From positions 1-64,000 of the forward strand of contig JASMDC010000001.1 of the NCBI GenBank assembly GCA_030753015.1: a stretch of 64,000 nucleotides of DNA, in the 5' to 3' direction. Of this stretch, positions 16,750 to 25,304 are shown in pieces. This DNA is from Candidatus Undinarchaeales archaeon (lineage in GTDB: Archaea; SpSt-1190; JASMDC01). The position numbers and the translations under genes are program-made. The stretch's first letter is position 1. Each line of letters starts with the position of its first letter. The notes beneath the pieces are model-generated. The model searched no databases. It had not been told where the DNA came from and saw nothing but the letters and a program-made list of their open reading frames with translations.

Positions 16750-18513
16750 ATGCCGTCTCCCCTGGCGCTCCCATTCGCACTGGCGAACCTCCTGCTCATC
16801 GCCAGTGCGCTGGTGGCGTCACGACGGGAGCTGGGGGCGCTCCTACCGCACTCCCGTGACAGGCGAAGAGCGCTGTTGCTCGTGCTCCTCGTCGCTTTCA
16901 GCGTACGCGTTCTCAATCCCTACCGTCCGGTGCCTTTCGAGGACGAATGGTTCTACATAGACCAGTCCCATGCCCTGGTCCGTCACCGTCTCAACGTGTT
17001 CTGCACCCTTGGCGACATGGACGACTGCGGACGGTTCGGCGTTTTCTATCCAATAGGCTATCCTGTGGTCCTCTCGCTAGCGTCCTCGATCCTTGGGTTC
17101 AACGACATCGCAGCGCGTGCAGTAGGGATCGGAGGGGGCATCGCGACCGTGCTGATCACCTATCTGCTGGTGCGTCTTCTGACCCGTGATGATCGGACGG
17201 CGCTCGTGGCATCGCTGGTACTTGCCCTCCTTCCCATGCATATACGATACGCTATGACGACGTCCTCTGAGATGGTCTCCATGCTGACAGAGGCCCTGGC
17301 GGTTCTGGGAGCGGTCCTCCATGTCAGGACGGGGCGGTCGGCTAACGCCTGGCTCGCCGCAACGTCGCTTGCGTTCCACATGACCGTTCGGCGAGAGAAC
17401 CCACTGGCGATCATCCCGCTCCTGGCCGTTTACAGCGGGGGCGGGAGAGCTCGAAGGTCCGCCCTCCCCTGGATCATGGCCCTGGTGCTGATCGTGCCGC
17501 ATATAAGTGGATTCGGTGAGCTCAACATGGGCGCGACCTTCCATCTGAGCCCCACCCAGGCCGAGGACAGCGTGGTCCCCCTCCACCCCAAGCACATACC
17601 GCGCAACCTCTGGTACGTCCGGTACTGGCTCGATGGGTACTTCGTCCCCTTCCTCTTCACTGCCCTTGCCCTCATGGGGGCCGCGGCCATTCAGAAGCTT
17701 CCCTCACCGTACTCCCGTCTCGTCGTCTCATGGTGGATTGTCCGAATGGGCGTGTACCTTCTCAACCACTTCCGGTCGTTCACTCCTCGTTTCATGCTCA
17801 GCCTCTCGGTTCCGTTCGCCCTGGCCGCCGGTGCCGGTGCACACGCGTTATCGCCTGCGGCCTCCTTCGTCGTTGGGGCCGTATTGCTGTCGGGTGCAGC
17901 GCACCTGCCCTTCCCATACAGTGAACGCTTCGGGCTCGAACTGGCCGAGGGGGTCCGCTCGGCGATGGCAGCGGCCCACCTCCTCCTTCCACTTGCACTG
18001 CTGCTCTGGGCGGCGTGGCGGTCACGATCCCGGGAACCGCGTGCCCTGGTCGCTGTGGCGGTGGCCTGCCTGTTCCTTGTCCCGCTCCTCTACACCGTGG
18101 TGGAGTCGACCGACGGTGTGCACTACGCTCAACGTGAAGCGTTCACACTGGAGGAGCGTACGATCGATGGCTGGCGTCATCTGGTCGGTTCGGACTGTCA
18201 CGTCGTCGTCGTCGAACCCGTACGCCCGCGATACCTGTGGCGGCGACCAACGATCGTCGCCAACTTCAACTTCCTGTCCACCAAAGCCGTCCGGGACATC
18301 CTGAAGACGGACCTGGATCCGTTGCTCCGTGACGGAGAATGCGTATACTTCTATGATCCAAGGCCGAATGGTCGGACCAGACCCCTCCTCCACGAGGACT
18401 ATGTGCTCGAACTGTTGGACCGCATCGATGTCGATAAGGTAGCTCCCGATGCCACGGCACTCCTCGAGGAGATATCCCTCTACCGGGTGACGGGTCGGCG
18501 TCCATCCCCGTAG
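16750..18513 (+). CDS. Multi-spanning membrane glycosyltransferase-like protein (GT39/PMT-like)
   Basis: A 587-residue protein with about ten to twelve membrane helices in the first 440 residues and a soluble C-terminal domain of about 130. The first luminal loop carries FEDEWFYIDQSHAL, the acidic motif of lipid-linked-sugar-dependent GT-C enzymes (PMT, ArnT, AglB-like groups). A predicted role is transfer of a sugar from a polyprenyl carrier to a protein or lipid outside the membrane. The start is supported by the promoter at 16713-16730. The 3' end overlaps U32 paralogue C by 34 nt on the opposite strand. The substrate is unknown. Confidence 0.72.
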   Translation: MPSPLALPFALANLLLIASALVASRRELGALLPHSRDRRRALLLVLLVAFSVRVLNPYRPVPFEDEWFYIDQSHALVRHRLNVFCTLGDMDDCGRFGVFYPIGYPVVLSLASSILGFNDIAARAVGIGGGIATVLITYLLVRLLTRDDRTALVASLVLALLPMHIRYAMTTSSEMVSMLTEALAVLGAVLHVRTGRSANAWLAATSLAFHMTVRRENPLAIIPLLAVYSGGGRARRSALPWIMALVLIVPHISGFGELNMGATFHLSPTQAEDSVVPLHPKHIPRNLWYVRYWLDGYFVPFLFTALALMGAAAIQKLPSPYSRLVVSWWIVRMGVYLLNHFRSFTPRFMLSLSVPFALAAGAGAHALSPAASFVVGAVLLSGAAHLPFPYSERFGLELAEGVRSAMAAAHLLLPLALLLWAAWRSRSREPRALVAVAVACLFLVPLLYTVVESTDGVHYAQREAFTLEERTIDGWRHLVGSDCHVVVVEPVRPRYLWRRPTIVANFNFLSTKAVRDILKTDLDPLLRDGECVYFYDPRPNGRTRPLLHEDYVLELLDRIDVDKVAPDATALLEEISLYRVTGRRPSP

Positions 18514-19595
18514 GTTGTGGGCAGGAACTTCCGGTAGTAGCACGAGATGTCCGTGCAGGTGCCGGAGTACTGCTCGCGGAAGTCGCTCCGCGTACGCGTG
18601 CACAGCTCCTCGTCCGTAATGGTGTCATCCTGCGCAGCCTCGAGCAGGTGTGCGAGGAACCGGACGTCGATGAGCTTGCGTGTCAGGTCGTTCGTCCTGC
18701 CGTCGATCTTCACCGCTCTAACACCAGCACGCAGAAGGGTGCGGAGGACACAGGCCCCGCAGTCGATCCCGGTCTTCCCCTTGAAGTGGGATGACATTCG
18801 CTCCCGGGCAGCGGCCAATCCCTCGATGGACGCCCCTCTCACCAAGAGCGGCTCTGTTGTATACTCGAGCGTGCACGGGGGGGGGCGGAACATAGAGCTC
18901 CGCCGTACTTGCTGGAGCACGGTTCTGGGGAGGAGCCGGGCGGCCGTTAGCGCCCACCTGCTGTGGAGGAGGGCGTGACCGAGGCCAGTGTCGTGGGTAC
19001 GTGTGGCCTCCTCGACGCCATGTGTGAATGTGCAGAACCCGTCGACGTTCAGGCACCGGTTGTTGAGCACGAACACCTCGATGTCCAGAGGTGCGTCCTG
19101 TGCCAATGCTGTGATCTCGTCAGGCGTGAGCTGCTGGGGGAGCACGATGCGGGACGCTCCCAGTTCCGCGTAGAATCCCAGCGTCGAGCGGTTGAAGCAG
19201 GGGGCGAGGGTGCTCACGTGGACGGTGGTGTCCGGGTGCTCCTGGCGGGCGCGGAGCATGGTGGGCACATCGGCGATGATGAAACCGTCGATGCCCATGT
19301 CGGCCCCAGCATCCAAGACCTTTCCCACCAGCTCGCGCTGGGCTTGAGTGTAGTAGGCTGTGTTGACGGTGAGGTGGACGGTCGCTTTCCGTTCGTGGGC
19401 CCTCTCGACAGCGTTGGACAGGTCCTCCAAGGATAGGAAGTTGCCCCAAGTGGTGTGCTGCTGGTTGCCCGAAACGAGGGTCGTGTACGTACGCCTCCAT
19501 TCGGGAGTGAGCACGCCTGCATAGAACTCGGTGGCCCCTGCGTCCACAAGCGGGTCCACCTCGTCGGCGCGTGTGAGGGGGGAAAGGATCTCCAT
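18480..19595 (-). CDS. Peptidase U32 family protein, paralogue C
   Basis: A 371-residue U32 barrel of the same subgroup as A, D and E. It starts MEILSPLTRADEV, has AGATEFYAGVLTPEW, and carries the shared cysteines in CLNVDGFC, PPPC, DCGAC and CTDISCYY. It is about ten residues longer than its paralogues at the C-terminus, where it runs into the convergent GT39-like gene. It follows paralogue D by 12 nt and has an AGGA sequence just upstream of the ATG, so D and C form a two-gene operon and may make a heterodimer. Confidence 0.85.
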   Translation of the reverse strand: MEILSPLTRADEVDPLVDAGATEFYAGVLTPEWRRTYTTLVSGNQQHTTWGNFLSLEDLSNAVERAHERKATVHLTVNTAYYTQAQRELVGKVLDAGADMGIDGFIIADVPTMLRARQEHPDTTVHVSTLAPCFNRSTLGFYAELGASRIVLPQQLTPDEITALAQDAPLDIEVFVLNNRCLNVDGFCTFTHGVEEATRTHDTGLGHALLHSRWALTAARLLPRTVLQQVRRSSMFRPPPCTLEYTTEPLLVRGASIEGLAAARERMSSHFKGKTGIDCGACVLRTLLRAGVRAVKIDGRTNDLTRKLIDVRFLAHLLEAAQDDTITDEELCTRTRSDFREQYSGTCTDISCYYRKFLPTTYGDGRRPVTR

Positions 19596-19607
19596 GATAA
19601 TCCTCCC

Positions 19608-20690
19608 TTACCTGGGGACGAACTCACGGTAGTAGCAGGAGCGGTCGACGCATACGCCACTGTACTCCTCCTGGAACCGCTCCCGCGTGCGCCGGCAGAG
19701 CTCGGCATCGGTGATGCCGTCATCGCGTGCGAGCTCGAGCAGGGCCGCAAGGTAGCGCACGTCCTTGATCTTGCGCGTCGTGTCGTTGGTCCTACCATCG
19801 ATCTTGATAGCCTTAACACCGGCGTTCAGAAGAGTTCGCAGTGAGCAGGCACCGCAGTCGACACTCGTCTTCGGTCTCATGTTGGCCGAGACGTGTGCCC
19901 GAGACGCAGCCACGCTCTCTAGCGCCAATCCACCAACCGCCACCACGTCGATGTCGTAGGCCAGCATGCACGGGGGAGGGATGAGGCCGGGGAGCTTGCG
20001 GGCCAGTCCGAGCAGGCCGGCGGGCGCATGTCGCGCAAGGGCGATCGCCCAGTGGCTGTGACGGAGGGCACGCCCGAAGCGGCCAACACGGGATGCCGTG
20101 GCCTCGTGCACACCATGGGTGAATGTGCAGAACCCGTCGACGTTCGGGCATGGATTGTTCAGCACGAACACCTCGATATCGAGCGGTGTGTCCTTTGCGA
20201 GGCCGGTCACCTCCTCCAGGGCCACGTGCCGGGGGAGCACCGCTCGAGCGGCCCCAATATCGGTATAGAACTGCAGGGTCGACCGGTTGAAGCTGGGAGC
20301 GATGGTGCTCACGTGGACGGCTATGTCCGGGTACTCCTGGCGGCACCGGAGCATGGTGGGGAGGTCGGCGATGAGGAACCCGTCGATGCCCAGTCCTGCG
20401 GCGGAGTCCATGAGCCGGCCGACACGCTCGTGCTGACGGGAAGTGTAGAACGAGAGGTTGAGAGTAAGGTGGACGGGCACCTTCCGCTCATGGGCACGGC
20501 CCACGGCCTCCTCGAGCTCCTTGAGCGTGGGGAAGTTACTGATTGTAGTTTCCCGGCGGTTACTGGCGACCAGCGTTGAGAACGCCTTTTTCCACTCAGG
20601 TGTGAGCACGCCGGCGAAGAGCTCTGTGGCGCCGGCGTCGATGAGCGGATCGACCTCGTGTACGCGGCTGAGCGGAGAGAGCAGCTCCAC
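19608..20690 (-). CDS. Peptidase U32 family protein, paralogue D
   Basis: A 360-residue U32 barrel, MELLSPLSRVHEV at the start, with the shared motifs AGATELFAGVLTPEW, CPNVDGFC, DCGACSLRTL and CVDRSCYY. The GTG at 20690 is 30 nt from the first T of the TTTATC in the 17-nt promoter element at 20707-20723. It is the first gene of the D-C operon and is divergent from the HhH-GPD glycosylase gene. As for the other paralogues, anaerobic hydroxylation is the family-based prediction and the substrate is unknown. Confidence 0.85.
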   Translation of the reverse strand: MELLSPLSRVHEVDPLIDAGATELFAGVLTPEWKKAFSTLVASNRRETTISNFPTLKELEEAVGRAHERKVPVHLTLNLSFYTSRQHERVGRLMDSAAGLGIDGFLIADLPTMLRCRQEYPDIAVHVSTIAPSFNRSTLQFYTDIGAARAVLPRHVALEEVTGLAKDTPLDIEVFVLNNPCPNVDGFCTFTHGVHEATASRVGRFGRALRHSHWAIALARHAPAGLLGLARKLPGLIPPPCMLAYDIDVVAVGGLALESVAASRAHVSANMRPKTSVDCGACSLRTLLNAGVKAIKIDGRTNDTTRKIKDVRYLAALLELARDDGITDAELCRRTRERFQEEYSGVCVDRSCYYREFVPR

Positions 20691-20706
20691 TCCTGGGAGG
20701 GTGACC

Positions 20707-20723
20707 CCAAGCTTGATAAAGGT
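20707..20723. promoter_or_regulatory. U32-type promoter element (copy 2), usable in both directions
   Basis: The minus strand reads ACCTTTATCAAGCTTGG, identical to the copies at 14738-14754 and 48036-48052, and lies 30 nt before the GTG of U32 paralogue D. The plus strand reads TTGATAAAGG about 29 nt before a GTG at 20742, which starts the DNA glycosylase gene. Confidence 0.65.
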
Positions 20724-20741
20724 TCTCGGTGCCGCGGGGCC

Positions 20742-21428
20742 GTGGCAGGTCCTGACCTAGATCTGGCGCACCTGGTCCCCGAGGTCTACGAGCGACTGTT
20801 CGCGCGATTCGGCCCGCAGTACTGGTGGCCTGGGGATACGCCCTTCGAGGTCGTTGTCGGGGCGCTGCTCACCCAGAACACCGCCTGGACGAACGTGGAA
20901 CGGGCCATCGCTGCCCTGTCGCAGGCCGGTGCTCTTTCTCCCGAGGGCATTCGCGAGTTGCCCGAGACGGAACTGGCGGCCCTGATACGGTCGGCCGGAT
21001 ACTTCAATCAGAAGGCCCGACGTCTCAAAGGTCTGGTGGCGTTCATCTATAGTGCGGGAGGACTGGACGCCCTATTCTCCCGGCCCATCTCCCGGCTGCG
21101 TGAAGATCTGCTGGGTGTCACGGGAGTGGGCCCCGAGACGGCCGATTCCATCCTCCTCTACGCAGCGGGGATGCCGTCGTTCGTCATCGATGCCTATACA
21201 CGCCGCGTCTGCTCGCGGCTGGGGCTCTGCCCGTCTGACGTCACCTACGATGATCTACAGGCCCTGTTCGCCACCCACCTGCCTATAGACGTCCGACTCT
21301 ACAACGAGTACCACGCCCTCTTCGTTGCCTTGGGCAAGGACGTGTGCCGGCCCCGGTCGCCACGGTGCAGCGAGTGCCCGCTGGCGGACCTCTGCGCTCA
21401 CGCGCACAAGGTCATCGAAGGAGCCTGA
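20742..21428 (+). CDS. HhH-GPD DNA glycosylase, endonuclease III-related, with [4Fe-4S] cluster
   Basis: A 228-residue base-excision repair glycosylase. The helix-hairpin-helix LLGVTGVGPETADSILLYA and the catalytic aspartate in FVIDAYTRR are present. The C-terminal cysteines follow C-x6-C-x2-C-x5-C (CRPRSPRCSECPLADLC), the cluster loop of the Nth/MutY group. The lysine of bifunctional EndoIII (GVGRKTA) is replaced by GVGPETA, so it is more likely a monofunctional glycosylase of the thermophilic mismatch/uracil type. The start is a GTG at 20742, placed about 29 nt after the TATA element; the longer frame from 20658 would begin upstream of the promoter. Confidence 0.82.
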   Translation: MAGPDLDLAHLVPEVYERLFARFGPQYWWPGDTPFEVVVGALLTQNTAWTNVERAIAALSQAGALSPEGIRELPETELAALIRSAGYFNQKARRLKGLVAFIYSAGGLDALFSRPISRLREDLLGVTGVGPETADSILLYAAGMPSFVIDAYTRRVCSRLGLCPSDVTYDDLQALFATHLPIDVRLYNEYHALFVALGKDVCRPRSPRCSECPLADLCAHAHKVIEGA

Positions 21429-22392
21429 GGCTGTTCGTAACGACCCCCGGGTCCAGCGAGAACAGAAGGTTTAGCTCCAGATTGGCGTAGGTCCAGCACC
21501 CTGGGCACGATGGGGATTCAAGGGCCGCGAACGCTCTCTCGATCCCCGCGGTCCGGGCGTCGGGTGCAGGCCCACCTACCATGTTGAAGCATGGGTACAA
21601 CCGTCCGTCGGTGTAGATATGAGCGTAGAGGATTCCTGCCCAGCAGTACACGTCCTTCGGATGCTCTGGCCAGTGCATGAGATGCTCCAGGCCTTCCATC
21701 GAGTTACCGATCAGCCCCTCGGAGCGCTTTACCATCATGAGGTAGGTGAGGACCTCCTGCAGGCGCTCCGCGTCAGGAAGGAGCTTCTTCGCACCGGGCC
21801 CGCAGATATCGTAGTCCACGACGGGCTGGACGTACACCTTCAGGTCGTAGTGACGAGCGATGTCCAGCACGTGGTCCACGTGCTCGACGCTCTCATTGGT
21901 GAGCACCGTAGTGAGCCAGACTGTCATGCCCTCGGTCCGCGCTGCGGCGATGGCCTCCATGACCATGTCGTGGGCCCCGGGCTCCCTGACGGCGTCGTGC
22001 ACCTCCGCAGGTCCGTCGAGGGAGAGCTGGAGCAGGTCGAGCGAGGCGATGTCCTTGAGCCTGCGCGTCACCAGCGCGCCGTTGGAAACGAGCCCGGTGA
22101 AGATGCCGTTGTCCTGACATCGTCGGACGATGTCCCCGATGTCGCTTCGCACCAGTGGCTCGCCGCCGGTGAGGCCGATCCGCTGGCATCCCAGTCTGGC
22201 CAGTCCGTCGACGATGCTGTACACCTCGTCGAGGGACATCTCGTCGGCCGGCGTCCCCGGCACGTCGCAGTAGGAGCAGGCGTAGTTGCACCTGTTCGTG
22301 ACATGGAAGGATACGGACAGCGGCGTACGCCGCCCCGTCAGGTGGGCAAGCGCTACCGCCCGGGCAGCCGCGAGCTTGTTCCGAAGTCTCAC
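21412..22392 (-). CDS. Radical SAM protein (SPASM-like), paralogue 1
   Basis: A 326-residue radical SAM enzyme. The cluster motif is CNYACSYC in FHVTNRCNYACSYCDVPG near the N-terminus, followed by GLTGGEPLVRSD. The C-terminal part has single cysteines in DVYCWAG, YPCFNMVGG and CPGCW, compatible with an auxiliary cluster or a SPASM-like domain. The start is set at the GTG at 22392, 27 nt from the first T of TTTATC at 22414-22419; the longer frame to 22434 would begin upstream of the promoter. It overlaps the glycosylase gene by 17 nt convergently and is divergent from the next radical SAM gene. The substrate is unknown. Confidence 0.8.
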   Translation of the reverse strand: MRLRNKLAAARAVALAHLTGRRTPLSVSFHVTNRCNYACSYCDVPGTPADEMSLDEVYSIVDGLARLGCQRIGLTGGEPLVRSDIGDIVRRCQDNGIFTGLVSNGALVTRRLKDIASLDLLQLSLDGPAEVHDAVREPGAHDMVMEAIAAARTEGMTVWLTTVLTNESVEHVDHVLDIARHYDLKVYVQPVVDYDICGPGAKKLLPDAERLQEVLTYLMMVKRSEGLIGNSMEGLEHLMHWPEHPKDVYCWAGILYAHIYTDGRLYPCFNMVGGPAPDARTAGIERAFAALESPSCPGCWTYANLELNLLFSLDPGVVTNSLRLLR

Positions 22393-22410
22393 ACGGACAT
22401 TTCCGTGGGA

Positions 22411-22421
22411 GAAGATAAATC
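22411..22421. promoter_or_regulatory. Bidirectional TATA element between two radical SAM genes
   Basis: GAAGATAAATC. The minus strand gives TTTATC 27 nt before the GTG at 22392. The plus strand gives GATAAAT about 28 nt before the ATG at 22444. Both messages would be leaderless. Confidence 0.6.
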
Positions 22422-22443
22422 CTTTGCCCCTCACAACGCCACC

Positions 22444-23382
22444 ATGGTCCGGCGCCTGGACCTCAAAGTTGGCTATTCCTGCAACAATAACTGCCGGTTC
22501 TGCGTCGTTGCCCGCCGGCGAGCCAATCCTGACCGTGGTATCGACACGCTCGTCGCCGCGCTGGAGCGCGCACGGCCCGAGGCCACCGAGGTGGTCATCA
22601 CGGGCGGGGAGCCGTCAGTGCGCTCTGACCTCGTGGAGCTGGTAGCAGCAGCCCATCGACTTGGCTACGGTCGCATCCAGCTCCAGACCAATGGACGGAT
22701 GGTGAGCTATCGCGGCCTGGCGGACGACCTGGCCCGGGCCGGGCTCACCGAGGCGGTAGTAGCTCTCCACGGCGCCACTTCCGGGACGCACGACGGTCTG
22801 GTCCGGTCATCGGGCGCCTTCGACCAGACCCGGAGAGGGCTCGACAACCTCGTCGCAACAGGGGTGCAGGTGATCGTCAAGACCGTGGTCGTACGGCCCA
22901 ATCTCAGGGAGCTTGTGGACATCGCACGTATCGCTGTCGACAGTGGCGCCCGTGGGTACCAGGCCGCCTTCGTACATGCTGAAGGCAACGCTCGGGAGGA
23001 GTTCGACCAGGTGGTCCCCCGGATGAAGGCCGCAGTCCCACCCATTATCGAGGCTCTCGACCTCGCCGCGTCCCGGGGGCTGGACGCACACGTGGAGGCC
23101 GTGCCCCTCTGCCTATTGCCTGGAAGGGAACCCCTGGCCTCGGAGCTCTACATGCCGCCCACCGAGGTGGACAGCCCCGAGGGTCTCGACACCGATTTCG
23201 ACACGACCCGCGTTACAGAGGGAAAGTCCAAGGGCCCCCGGTGCTCCCGGTGTCGGTTCGTCGGTGTCTGCGAGGGCGTGTGGCACGAGTATCCGGAACG
23301 GTTCGGATGGGATGAGTTCGTCCCGGTCCCTGGGAACCCGGTGCGCTCGATGGCCGACCTGGCCCGGGCCCACCTCAGATGA
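22444..23382 (+). CDS. Radical SAM protein, paralogue 2
   Basis: A 312-residue radical SAM enzyme starting MVRRLDLKVGYSCNNNCRFC, with C-x3-C-x2-C and VITGGEPSVRSDL. The C-terminal region has CSRCRFVGVC, four cysteine-spaced residues that could bind an auxiliary cluster, then GVWHEYPERFGWDEF. It is similar in layout to the next gene (shared LQTNGRM, CNNxC and a C-terminal CxxC-x5-C), so the two are paralogues. The ATG at 22444 is 28 nt after the TATA element; the frame stays open far upstream only as an antisense shadow of the previous gene. The substrate is unknown. Confidence 0.8.
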   Translation: MVRRLDLKVGYSCNNNCRFCVVARRRANPDRGIDTLVAALERARPEATEVVITGGEPSVRSDLVELVAAAHRLGYGRIQLQTNGRMVSYRGLADDLARAGLTEAVVALHGATSGTHDGLVRSSGAFDQTRRGLDNLVATGVQVIVKTVVVRPNLRELVDIARIAVDSGARGYQAAFVHAEGNAREEFDQVVPRMKAAVPPIIEALDLAASRGLDAHVEAVPLCLLPGREPLASELYMPPTEVDSPEGLDTDFDTTRVTEGKSKGPRCSRCRFVGVCEGVWHEYPERFGWDEFVPVPGNPVRSMADLARAHLR

Positions 23383-24235
23383 CAGAGGTCACAGGCTCGA
23401 GCTCATCATCGCCCCAACGGTCCAAGTAGGTCAACCATAGACCGGGGCAGCGCTCGGTGATAGTGCAATGATCACAGGGGGTACCGTGACCCCGACGCTC
23501 CCAGACCGGTAGCGCACCATCCTCGCCCTCCCGCCACTCGATGGCATTGCGGAGGTGGATGGGCGATGTACAGAGAGGGAAGCCCTCGATGGTGGCGAAC
23601 CGCTCTGCCTCTAGCACTACGTTCATGGCCTTACGAAGTGGGGCTCGGATATCACTGAGCCTGGGCACGACCTCGTCCATGGCGAGATAGGCCCTTCCTG
23701 TCGGTTCGGGGAAGGCCACCTGCACCTGCGAGACGTCCCGCTTCACAAGGTCCCGGGCGATAGCGGGGAGATGTGGGACCACTGCCTTCGTAGCGACCAC
23801 ATTGGCGGCCACGAACCCGCCCAACCGTCTGATGTTCCGGATCGCTGCCATGGTCTGGCGGTGGGAGCCACGGACCTTCGTTTGCCCCTCATGGAGCTGC
23901 GCAGTGTGGCCAGAGACGGTGACGATGAACTCGGTGATGCCCGCATCGATGAGCTGGGCTGTATAGTCGGCGTAATTGAGCATACGACCGTTGGTCTGAA
24001 GCTGCATGATCGTATACCCGAGCTTCCGTGCCTCGCGCACGATCTCGAAGAGGTCGTCGCGGCAGGTGGGTTCGCCACCGGTGAGCACGAGCTCGTCCGC
24101 ACCGTCGTCCGCCGCTATCCTGAGCAGGCAGCGGACCTGATCCAGAGGGAGTTCATCGTACACGTTGGTACCGGCGCAGCAGAACGTGCATTGATTATTG
24201 CACCGCCACCCGAGACCCAGCGAGTACCGCGTCAC
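23375..24235 (-). CDS. Radical SAM protein, paralogue 3
   Basis: A 286-residue radical SAM enzyme with CNNQCTFC, VLTGGEPTCRDDL and LQTNGRMLNYADY, closely resembling paralogue 2. The C-terminus has CDHCTITERC followed by PGLWLTYLDRWG, again similar. A GTG at 24235, preceded by GAGGGGG, is chosen because the longer frame would run deep into asd. It follows asd by 10 nt, so it is probably co-transcribed with it, and overlaps paralogue 2 by 8 nt convergently. Cysteine-bearing radical SAM enzymes of this size often modify peptides, RNA or cofactors; no target can be assigned. Confidence 0.8.
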   Translation of the reverse strand: MTRYSLGLGWRCNNQCTFCCAGTNVYDELPLDQVRCLLRIAADDGADELVLTGGEPTCRDDLFEIVREARKLGYTIMQLQTNGRMLNYADYTAQLIDAGITEFIVTVSGHTAQLHEGQTKVRGSHRQTMAAIRNIRRLGGFVAANVVATKAVVPHLPAIARDLVKRDVSQVQVAFPEPTGRAYLAMDEVVPRLSDIRAPLRKAMNVVLEAERFATIEGFPLCTSPIHLRNAIEWREGEDGALPVWERRGHGTPCDHCTITERCPGLWLTYLDRWGDDELEPVTSVI

Positions 24236-24245
24236 AACGGCCCCC

Positions 24246-25304
24246 TCAACCAGGCACGATGCCCCTGCGCACCATGAGCTCGGCGTTGATGATGGATGCA
24301 CCGGCAGCGCCCCTGATGGTGTTGTGGACGAGTAGCAGGAAACGCACGCCAAGCACGATGTCGGGGCGTACCCGTCCTATGGTGACGGTCATGCCTTTTC
24401 CGCGATGTCGATCCCTGCGTGGTTGGGGCCGGTCATCCTCATCCAGGAGCATCAGTGCTCGCGAAGGCGACGTGGGGAGACCGAGGTCGGCCATGGGATC
24501 CTTGAAGTCGCGGAATGCCTTCCTCACATCCTCGGGCCCACCGTCGAGGGAAGCGAACACCGACTCGAGGTGGCCATCGGTGACGTTGACCCTTGTACAG
24601 GTGGCACTGACCTCCACCGGGGCGTCCGTGAACCCCTCCTCGACCGACCAGCTCCCAAGGATCCTCCGGGTTTCGGCTGCCACCTTCTCCTCCTCACCAC
24701 CGATGAACGGGATGACGTTGTCGATGATAGCCATGGAGGCGACACCGGGGTATCCCGCACCCGAGAGGGCCTGGAGGGTGGTCACGGCCACGCGAGAGAG
24801 GTCGAGGTCCATCAACGGGTATAGTCCCAGGGCCAGACCCGTAGTGGTACAGTTCGCATTGGTGACGATGGCACCTTCCCATCCCCGGCGTTCGCGCTGA
24901 ACGTCGATGACGCCCAGATGGTCAGCATTGACCTCGGGGATGAGGATGGGGACATCAGGGTCCATACGGTGGCTGGCGGCGTTCGTGGCCACGATACCGC
25001 CCGCGCGCGCGAAGGCCTCTTCCACCGGTCCTGCGACCGACGATGGGAGCGCGGAGAACAGCACATCGCATCCGTCCGCGCCTGAGGCAGCGGGATCGCA
25101 CGCTCCGACTGTTATGTCGCCTGCCCACTCTGGCATCGGGGCATCGAGCACCCAGTGAGCAGCATCGCTATACTGCTTCCCAGCGGACCGCTCCGAAGCA
25201 CCCAGGTACCTGACATCGAACCAAGGGTGGCCGTCTAGGAGCGATAGGAATCGCTGGCCCACCATCCCGGTAGCACCGAGAACGCCCACGCCGATGCGTC
25301 TCAT
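24246..25304 (-). CDS. asd: Aspartate-semialdehyde dehydrogenase
   Basis: A 352-residue enzyme that reduces beta-aspartyl phosphate to aspartate semialdehyde with NADPH, on the route to lysine, threonine and methionine. The N-terminal GVLGATGMVGQRFL binds NADP. The catalytic cysteine is C152 in TNANCTTTGLALGLYPL, and GGEEEKVAAETRRILG follows in the substrate-binding region. The pattern matches the archaeal/fungal type. It starts at an ATGA overlap with the zinc-ribbon gene upstream (25301-25304) and is followed 10 nt later by a radical SAM gene. Confidence 0.93.
   Translation of the reverse strand: MRRIGVGVLGATGMVGQRFLSLLDGHPWFDVRYLGASERSAGKQYSDAAHWVLDAPMPEWAGDITVGACDPAASGADGCDVLFSALPSSVAGPVEEAFARAGGIVATNAASHRMDPDVPILIPEVNADHLGVIDVQRERRGWEGAIVTNANCTTTGLALGLYPLMDLDLSRVAVTTLQALSGAGYPGVASMAIIDNVIPFIGGEEEKVAAETRRILGSWSVEEGFTDAPVEVSATCTRVNVTDGHLESVFASLDGGPEDVRKAFRDFKDPMADLGLPTSPSRALMLLDEDDRPQPRRDRHRGKGMTVTIGRVRPDIVLGVRFLLLVHNTIRGAAGASIINAELMVRRGIVPG

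Noticed and set aside
21619-22443. Upstream extension of radical SAM paralogue 2 in the same frame
   Set aside because: It is antisense to radical SAM paralogue 1; the TATA element and the conserved MVRRLDLKVGYSCNNNC place the start at 22444.
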